DNA of 11,625 nucleotides. Source: CAXTTV01 sp964247295. GTDB lineage: Bacteria > Chloroflexota > Ktedonobacteria > Ktedonobacterales > Ktedonobacteraceae. Made by a program: the position numbers and the translations under genes. Shown one piece after another: positions 6,672 through 11,625 of the stretch. The DNA is taken from the NCBI GenBank assembly GCA_964247295.1, contig CAXTTV010000153.1, forward strand, positions 1 through 11,625, written 5' to 3'. The notes under the pieces are model-generated. The model saw only the letters and a program-made list of their open reading frames with translations. It was not told where the DNA came from and did not search any database. Every line of letters begins with the position of its first letter. Within the stretch, counting starts at the first letter, position 1.

Positions 6672-7384
6672 CGTAAACTCCTTTGAATTTCATAAGACCG
6701 GACAAGAGCTTATATTGTAGCCCTTTTTTTTATGAATCGGTGCATCACTTAATGATAATTGCACTTTAATACAATAAATCGTTTTCATACTATAAATCAA
6801 GTCAACAATAACATACTAACGATAAACTAATCTATTACTAAGCTAATTTTAAGTTTACAACCAATTCGGAAATACTTGTGTAATAGAATCCGTAACTTTA
6901 TCCCGTCGAGAGAAATACACAAAATATATTTCTGAAATTGTAGATAACTATGCAGAAGTACCCAGGCAAAAAAAATAACAAAAAGACGCGGGTTACTGTG
7001 AAATATTCTCTATAAGCAGAAGTATTACCAATTATCAGAAACTCGATGAGCCCTGCTCCCAGGTCCGATCAGGTCCATCGCAGGCTAAAAAGAATGAACT
7101 ATGTATGCGAGAATTTTGATTAAACAACACTCGTGCTTATCACCTGATAATCGTATCAATTGCGTCTGGAAATTATAAATTTGTATCCTTTTTGGTGTGT
7201 GAATTCGTGGAAGAAGCGTGCAAGGTTTATGCAGTACGAACCTTCAAGAGAAGAGGCTGATAACCTTCAACGTAGAAATTTAAACGATAGAAATTGATAA
7301 GAGTGGAGCAGAAAGACTTCGGATGGAGCCTGGAAGCCTTCTTTAATCAGATGGATTACAAAGGTATTAGAGAGGAGAACACAC
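6672..7384. other. 713-bp AT-rich divergent spacer
   Basis: The two flanking genes are transcribed away from this region, so both promoters should be here. I found no credible gene, tRNA or long repeat. TACAAT on the minus strand, about 35-45 bases above the start of the TM_helix gene, is a possible -10 without a good -35. On the plus strand the only clear signal is AGAGGAG at 7371-7377 before ATG 7385. A GC-richer island near 7045-7090 contains AGGTCC twice, 11 bases apart. The rest is low-complexity AT-rich sequence. Confidence 0.5.
6678..6684 (-). promoter_or_regulatory. Ribosome binding site of the TM_helix gene
   Basis: On the minus strand the bases read AAAGGAG with a six-base spacer to ATG at 6671, a near-ideal site that fixes the start. 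Confidence 0.75.
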
Positions 7385-8293
7385 ATGACAACCGGAAGAT
7401 CAACCGTAGTAGGTGTTTTCGACGAGCGTAGCGCGGCTGAGAGAGCCATTGAGGCGCTGTACAATGCTGGGTTCCAGGGAGATCAGATTCGTTTTTCTGG
7501 TAGCGGTGGGAATACAGGTACAGGTTTTGTAGCGAGCCTCAAGAACCTTTTCTCTGGGGACGATGCGTCTCGCAATTCTAGTGCCGTCGCTAATGACCTG
7601 ACACATATGGGTCTCTCTCGTGATGAGTCTAGCTACTATGCTCAGGAATATGAGAATGGACGCTCAATCGTTGCTGTCAGCGCTCAGGGCCGTGAGCAGG
7701 ACGCCTTGACGATTCTCCGCACAAACAGTGGTTACGATTATAGCTCACGCACCAATACTACTGGGCGTGCTACGACGGGTACCGCGACCACAGGTACCGC
7801 GTATACCAATACGGCTAGAACAACTGCCGATGCTACTTTGGACGCTGATCAGCAGCGCTCGTTGAAGCTGCGCGAAGAGCAGTTGATTGCTGAGAAGCAG
7901 CGTGTTCAGTCCGGCGAGGCCCGCCTGCGTAAGGAAGTTGTTGAGCAGCAACAGAGCATCGATGTGCCTCTGACTCATGAAGAGGTTATTGTTGAGAAGC
8001 ATGCTTACACTAACCCCCGCCCTTCGGATACCCCGATTGGTCAGGACGAGACTATCCGCGTTCCCGTCTCTGAGGAGCAGGTAAATGTCACCAAGCAGAC
8101 CGTCACAACTGGTGAGGTCTCAATCGGCAAGCGTTCCGTCCAGGAGAACCAGAGAGTAACTGATACCGTTAAACATGAAGAGGCCTACCTGGATCGCGAA
8201 GGTAATGCTCGGGTTCGCACAAATGATAATCTGGCCGATGACACTCTGACTGATGAAGAGCGCCGTCGCCGCAACAAGGATCTTAACCGCTAG
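7385..8293 (+). CDS. YflT-like (general stress 17M) plus DUF2382 (YsnF/AvaK) stress protein
   Basis: The 302-residue protein joins two domains. Residues about 6-118 (STVVGVFDERSAAERAIEAL, later GLSRDESSYYAQEYENGRSIVAV) resemble the heat/general-stress YflT/GSP17M domain. A Thr/Ala/Gly-rich linker covers about 119-157. Residues about 160-270 are a DUF2382 domain, with LREEQLIAEKQRVQSGE, RKEVVEQQQSIDVPLTHEEVIVEK and a second half IRVPVSEEQVNVTKQTVTTGEV repeating the same strand pattern. The C-terminus is highly charged (DEERRRRNKDLNR). There is no signal peptide or membrane segment, so it is probably cytoplasmic. These domains are linked to stress and desiccation responses in other bacteria, but no biochemical activity is established. 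ATG 7385 has AGAGGAG seven bases upstream. It is a single-gene unit with its own terminator. Confidence 0.88.
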   Translation: MTTGRSTVVGVFDERSAAERAIEALYNAGFQGDQIRFSGSGGNTGTGFVASLKNLFSGDDASRNSSAVANDLTHMGLSRDESSYYAQEYENGRSIVAVSAQGREQDALTILRTNSGYDYSSRTNTTGRATTGTATTGTAYTNTARTTADATLDADQQRSLKLREEQLIAEKQRVQSGEARLRKEVVEQQQSIDVPLTHEEVIVEKHAYTNPRPSDTPIGQDETIRVPVSEEQVNVTKQTVTTGEVSIGKRSVQENQRVTDTVKHEEAYLDREGNARVRTNDNLADDTLTDEERRRRNKDLNR

Positions 8294-8315
8294 TCGAATT
8301 AAGATTAACCAGGCG

Positions 8316-8350
8316 AAAGCGGGGGAGGTGAAAACCTCCCCCGCTTTTTT
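8316..8350 (+). terminator. Intrinsic terminator of the stress-protein gene
   Basis: AAAGCGGGGGAGGT (8316-8329) pairs with ACCTCCCCCGCTTT (8334-8347) across a GAAA tetraloop, and the stem runs into a six-T tract. It lies 22 bases after the stop codon. Confidence 0.95.
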
Positions 8351-8831
8351 ATTTTTGGGCTATCGTAAAATGTCATAGAAAAAAAAAGGTAGTGGTCCAA
8401 CGTTCTTCTTGTAAAAAGCAATTTTAAGTGCTATACGAGTGTTAAAATTTAATAAGCTACGATACATTTATAAACGCAATGTGAAAAGATGCCAAACTCT
8501 TTGGTTATAAGAGTCGTAGAGACCATAGTAGGTAAAGAGGCTAGTTAGGATGATCAATATATCGAAGTATAGAAATTTTTAAAATTCGGATGAAGATTAT
8601 TTACGAGCAAAGTGCGTTATCTTTTTAAGTGGGAGGGGGATAAATTAGGATAGCAAAGAAAGTCTGTTTAGAGGATAGTGTGATTGAACATGTGTTATGG
8701 CGTAATGATTTTAACATAGACATATACGCATAAAATAATAAAATGTGCTTTTGATCGAAATTTTGTCGATAAAGAGAAAAGAATAGACATTACCTTTGGA
8801 TCACGCTTCTATAAAATAAAGCAGAAGAAAA
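8351..8831. other. AT-rich spacer upstream of the deacetylase gene
   Basis: No gene, RNA gene or long repeat was recognised. There is a small dyad, ACTCTT (8496-8501) and AAGAGT (8509-8514). TATAAA at 8810-8815 could be a -10 for the downstream gene, but no matching -35 is placed well. Base composition is clearly more AT-rich than in the genes on either side. Confidence 0.45.
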
Positions 8832-8852
8832 ATGGGAAGGACCGATCTATTT

Positions 8853-9908
8853 ATGAATACAGCAGATCTTCATGAAGAGAAATCTTCGTCTACACATATA
8901 AGTAGCCGACAAAGAATACTTATTCTGGGTGTTTCCTGGCTACTTTTTCTGGTGCTGATCGCTAGTATCCTCTGGACTATACAGGAGAGATGGGGAAATC
9001 AACTTCCATGGGGAAATCTCAATGTGGCTTCGCCGGGCATGTTCCATCAAAGTATTGCTAGCTCATTGAAAACGACGGGCAAGAGCCAGCAGACAACCAG
9101 AGCGATCCAGGAAACCGATATGAAGGTCCTGAACGGAACGCTTACGCGCCAATACCTGAAAAAGTGGATGGAGCAGCGGAAAGTTGAGGTCAGAGGTATA
9201 GAGGCTCCGCCCATCACCGTGCCCCTGGTATATCGTGGCAATTCTTATCTAAAAGAAGTTGCGCTTACCTTTGACGATGGTCCATTACCAAACTCAACTC
9301 CGAAGATCCTCTCAATCCTAAAAAAATATGGTGTCCATGCAACCTTTTTTTGTATTGGCCAGCAGGTGGATGAATGGCCGTCTCTTGTGAAGCAGGAGCT
9401 TGATCAAGGGAATGCCGTAGGCAACCATAGCTGGGATCATTCAGATCTGACAAAGTTGACCGATAATCAATTAAACTACCAGTTCAATAGCACCTCTAAC
9501 TCAATTCAGAAGGCCCTTGGAATTCGTCCTACAATGTTCCGGCCACCATATGGAGCTTATAATGCCAACGTTCTGGCACATGCTCGAAGTGCGAATGTTA
9601 CCACGTTCCTCTGGAGTGTAGATACACAGGACTGGTCGCGTCCTGGCACGTCTGCTATCGTAAATGCCGTTAAGGATCAGGTTGATAATGGCGGCATCAT
9701 CTTAATGCACGATGGCGGGGGAGATCGCACGCAGACAGCGGAAGCCCTCCCTATTGTTATTACCTGGCTTGAGGAACACCATTATAAAATTGTTAGTTTG
9801 AAGCAGTTGCTGAGCGATTTTAATTATAAGCCAGCGCCTGCGAAGAAAAACGATGCGAAGCCCATCCCCGCAGAGAAATCACAGATCAAACCAGACAAGA
9901 AAGGGTAG
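8853..9908 (+). CDS. Membrane-anchored polysaccharide deacetylase (CE4, NodB domain)
   Basis: The 351-residue protein has a cytoplasmic N-terminus, one membrane helix at about 22-42, an extracytoplasmic linker, and a NodB domain from about residue 135. It should remove N-acetyl groups from peptidoglycan or another amino-sugar polymer outside the membrane. All five CE4 motifs are present: TFDDGP (Asp141, Asp142), NHSWDH (His192 and His196, metal ligands with Asp142), RPPYG (230-234), DTQDW (257-261) and LMHDG (His286). The C-terminal tail is Pro/Lys/Ala-rich and may touch the wall. The frame opens at ATG 8832, but GGAAGGA (8835-8841) falls just inside that version and precedes ATG 8853 by 11 bases, so I prefer 8853. 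The next gene follows after 24 bases with the same Shine-Dalgarno sequence. Confidence 0.92.
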   Translation: MNTADLHEEKSSSTHISSRQRILILGVSWLLFLVLIASILWTIQERWGNQLPWGNLNVASPGMFHQSIASSLKTTGKSQQTTRAIQETDMKVLNGTLTRQYLKKWMEQRKVEVRGIEAPPITVPLVYRGNSYLKEVALTFDDGPLPNSTPKILSILKKYGVHATFFCIGQQVDEWPSLVKQELDQGNAVGNHSWDHSDLTKLTDNQLNYQFNSTSNSIQKALGIRPTMFRPPYGAYNANVLAHARSANVTTFLWSVDTQDWSRPGTSAIVNAVKDQVDNGGIILMHDGGGDRTQTAEALPIVITWLEEHHYKIVSLKQLLSDFNYKPAPAKKNDAKPIPAEKSQIKPDKKG

Positions 9909-9932
9909 AGGCAACAGGAAGGACCGAAGCGT

Positions 9933-10826
9933 ATGCACCTGCTGATCGGCGTGAATAGCAAGATTGGATCTGAACTGGGTAGATTGTTATTAGAGAGAGG
10001 GGAGCGGGTGAGGGTGGTGGTGCGTCAGGAAAGCGTTGTGGCAGCAGTGAGATCCAGAGGATATGAAGTATTCATAGGAGATCTGGCCTTGCCAGAAACC
10101 GTTCGGCCCGCTCTGGAGGGAGTAGACAGCATCTTTCTCCTGACCTCACCGGCTGCGAACGATGTTTTCTGGCACCAGAACGCCATCGATCTCGCGCTAG
10201 AGTCTGGCATTCGACATCTTGTCCGCAGTTCGATTCTGGGGGCTAACAGTGTCTCAGCCAGCCCAATTATGCAGCATCATGGAGAGATTGATGATCTCCT
10301 GGAGACTTCGGGTGTGCCCTACACAATTTTAAGGCCCAACTACTTTCAGCAGAACGTGATTGAGAGCATTTTACCAGGCATCGACAGTAGTGGACGCTTC
10401 TACTGGTCATCGGGTCCCGCCAGAATGAGTATGGTAGATACCCGTGACGTTTCCGAAGTAGCTTTCCGTATACTGGTTGATCACCCTGATCAATATCTTG
10501 GAAAGATCTATAATCTAACTGGACCGGAGGCCCTCTCCGCCGGGGATGTTGCCCATAAGCTTCGCTTTGCGTTGAACCGAGAGATTTCACACATAGATAT
10601 CTCACTACAGGCTACTCGCGAGACATTTGAGTGCTTTGGCATGAACCGCTGGTTGGTAAACGCCCTTGTTGGGCTCTATGAGGAGCATCAGAGATCTGGA
10701 GAACGTGGATATGCCTCGGAGATCAGTGGGAATATTGAAGAGATTACTGGACGGCCAGCTCGCAACCTGGAGAGGCTTCTGATAGAACATCTATCATCTT
10801 CCAGGGGCGAGCGTTTTTCCCTATAA
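9933..10826 (+). CDS. NmrA-like / atypical SDR NAD(P)-binding protein
   Basis: The 297-residue protein begins with a Rossmann strand-turn, LLIGVNSKIGSELG, a relaxed glycine motif (Gly6, Gly12, Gly16). Next come GDLALPETVRPALEGVDSIFLLTS, RHLVRSSILGANS and GVPYTILRPNYFQQNV, which are the hallmark blocks of NmrA-like and QOR2-type atypical short-chain dehydrogenases. The classical Tyr-x-x-x-Lys catalytic pair is not evident, so it may be a redox sensor or a quinone/NAD(P)H-dependent reductase; the substrate is unknown. There is no signal peptide or membrane segment, so it is cytoplasmic. GGAAGGA (9917-9923), nine bases before ATG 9933, supports the start. The 24-base gap to the deacetylase gene suggests one transcript, though no functional link is obvious. 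Confidence 0.87.
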   Translation: MHLLIGVNSKIGSELGRLLLERGERVRVVVRQESVVAAVRSRGYEVFIGDLALPETVRPALEGVDSIFLLTSPAANDVFWHQNAIDLALESGIRHLVRSSILGANSVSASPIMQHHGEIDDLLETSGVPYTILRPNYFQQNVIESILPGIDSSGRFYWSSGPARMSMVDTRDVSEVAFRILVDHPDQYLGKIYNLTGPEALSAGDVAHKLRFALNREISHIDISLQATRETFECFGMNRWLVNALVGLYEEHQRSGERGYASEISGNIEEITGRPARNLERLLIEHLSSSRGERFSL

Positions 10827-10866
10827 GATTAAAAACCACGATTATTGTCAGAGTATTTGAATTTCC

Positions 10867-10895
10867 TTCATATACAGTAATAGTTACTGTATGAA
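10867..10895. terminator. AT-rich hairpin between convergent genes
   Basis: TTCATATACAGTAA (10867-10880) pairs with TTACTGTATGAA (10884-10895) over a three-base loop, with a two-base bulge in the left arm. It lies between the ends of the convergent reductase and lipoprotein genes. The TAA stop of the lipoprotein gene (complement of 10884-10886) is inside the right arm. There is no long T-run, so termination strength is uncertain. Confidence 0.45.
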
Positions 10896-11570
10896 TTTAA
10901 ACGATTGTAGCATCGGTTGAAAATAATTCTTCTCAGTTGTATCAAAGGAAACCTGAGTCGCGGCCCGGTAGATCCCATAAACTCGGCCATCGGCCCGATG
11001 CAGGGTCATTAATAGCACCATTTTCACATTTACCATCTGGCCAGTTTGTGGATTTTTGCTTTCTCCAGTTAAAGCCGCCTGATTCCAATCCGCCCCATCC
11101 ACTTGATCGGTAGGAGCCGACTCAACGCCCTGAGAATTTTCCAGGGTTCCTTTAATGCCGGCCAGAGCACTGGAGAGCGCGCTATCGGCTGAAATCCCCT
11201 GCTGATCCATGGATTGGACCGCGAAACTATTATTATTGTCTTGAGGATCGGAAAGGCTCATGCCTCCATCGCTCACAACCTTTTTCCACAAGGTTGGTAT
11301 CTGAAGCGTATAGCCATCGCCCTGATATTTTGAGAATGCTACCGAGGAAGGAGAGGTTGGGGATGGTGCGACAGTTGAAGTTGAACGGGCAGAGGCGGAA
11401 GATCTTGGAGTCGCCTTTATATGTTGAGTCGCTAGATTTTGAGAGGATGCCGAAGTAGCATTGGAAGTTACAGTAGTTGTTCCGGAAGTAGAGGTATCGC
11501 CGCAGGACATCAGTATTAATGATAGACAGCAAAAAGTAAAACAAAGAAAAAAATTGTAAGATACTCGCAT
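10884..11570 (-). CDS. Putative lipoprotein with a PsbP/DcrB-like domain
   Basis: The 228-residue protein has a type II signal peptide: Arg near the start, a hydrophobic core (residues 5-20) and a lipobox LMSC with Cys23 as the lipidated residue. A Ser/Thr/Ala-rich spacer runs from 24 to about 77. The folded part (78-228) starts FSKYQGDGYTLQIPTLWKK and continues with an alternating strand/helix pattern (SDPQDNNNSFAVQ, later MVNVKMVLLMTLHRADGRVYGIYRA). This recalls the PsbP/DcrB-like domains common in lipoproteins of soil bacteria; the assignment is by pattern only. It would sit on the outer face of the cytoplasmic membrane. The frame is open to 11618, but ATG 11570 has GGAGA six bases upstream and gives a proper signal peptide, so I chose it. 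Function is unknown. Confidence 0.78.
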   Translation of the reverse strand: MRVSYNFFLCFTFCCLSLILMSCGDTSTSGTTTVTSNATSASSQNLATQHIKATPRSSASARSTSTVAPSPTSPSSVAFSKYQGDGYTLQIPTLWKKVVSDGGMSLSDPQDNNNSFAVQSMDQQGISADSALSSALAGIKGTLENSQGVESAPTDQVDGADWNQAALTGESKNPQTGQMVNVKMVLLMTLHRADGRVYGIYRAATQVSFDTTEKNYFQPMLQSFKFIQ

Positions 11571-11625
11571 GCAAAATCTCCAATATAAAAAGGTATTAAT
11601 GACAAAAGCAAATAACATAATAAGG

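Noticed and set aside
6334..6720. Plus-strand 128-codon open frame
   Set aside because: It is antisense to the TM_helix gene, rich in Arg/Ser as expected for a complement of a hydrophobic gene, and has no domain.
8832..8852. ATG 8832 as the start of the deacetylase
   Set aside because: It adds only seven residues, and the best Shine-Dalgarno (GGAAGGA, 8835-8841) lies downstream of it, pointing to ATG 8853; it remains a possible alternative.
11571..11618. ATG 11618 start for the lipoprotein
   Set aside because: It would put 16 extra residues before the signal peptide; ATG 11570 has GGAGA at good spacing and yields a normal lipoprotein signal.

Overview
The window looks like a chromosomal segment of a free-living, environmental bacterium. 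My best guess is a Ktedonobacteria-type Chloroflexota. This rests on moderate GC in genes with AT-rich spacers, a YflT plus DUF2382 stress protein, a Ser/Thr-linker lipoprotein with a PsbP/DcrB-like domain, and an NmrA-type reductase. The taxonomic call is an inference from gene content only. No phage, plasmid, CRISPR, rRNA or tRNA signature was seen.

Layout. (1) 274-1766: a translationally coupled pair on +, a GtrA-family membrane protein followed by a GtrB/DPM1-type polyprenyl-phosphate glycosyltransferase. Together they probably make and flip a lipid-linked sugar for envelope glycosylation. (2) 1767-2319: a non-coding spacer with a hairpin, a 164-bp element bounded by ~30-bp terminal inverted repeats (MITE-like), a tandem pair of NrdR-box-like sites 31 bp apart, and a good sigma70-type promoter (TTGTAA, 17 bp, TATACT). 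(3) 2320-5779: nrdA-nrdB, a class I ribonucleotide reductase. NrdB has Phe at the position of the radical tyrosine while keeping all six metal ligands, so it is class Ic (Chlamydia type, Mn/Fe cofactor). NrdA carries only the C-terminal part of an ATP-cone. A strong hairpin terminator serves nrdB and the convergent gene. (4) 5847-6671 on -: a multi-pass TM_helix (MscS-related) membrane protein without the cytoplasmic channel domain. (5) 6672-7384: a 713-bp AT-rich divergent spacer with no gene found. (6) 7385-8293: a YflT-DUF2382 stress-type protein with a strong terminator. (7) 8294-8831: an AT-rich spacer. (8) 8853-10826: a two-gene unit, a membrane-anchored polysaccharide deacetylase (CE4) and an NmrA/SDR-type NAD(P)-binding protein. 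(9) 10884-11570 on -: a lipoprotein convergent with the previous unit.

Most of the window is ordinary housekeeping and envelope content. The part that merits attention is the RNR locus: a class Ic radical-generating subunit, an N-terminally shortened allosteric cone in the catalytic subunit, a second aromatic substitution (Phe208) on the path expected to deliver the activation electron, tandem NrdR-like operators, and a MITE-like element just upstream of those operators.
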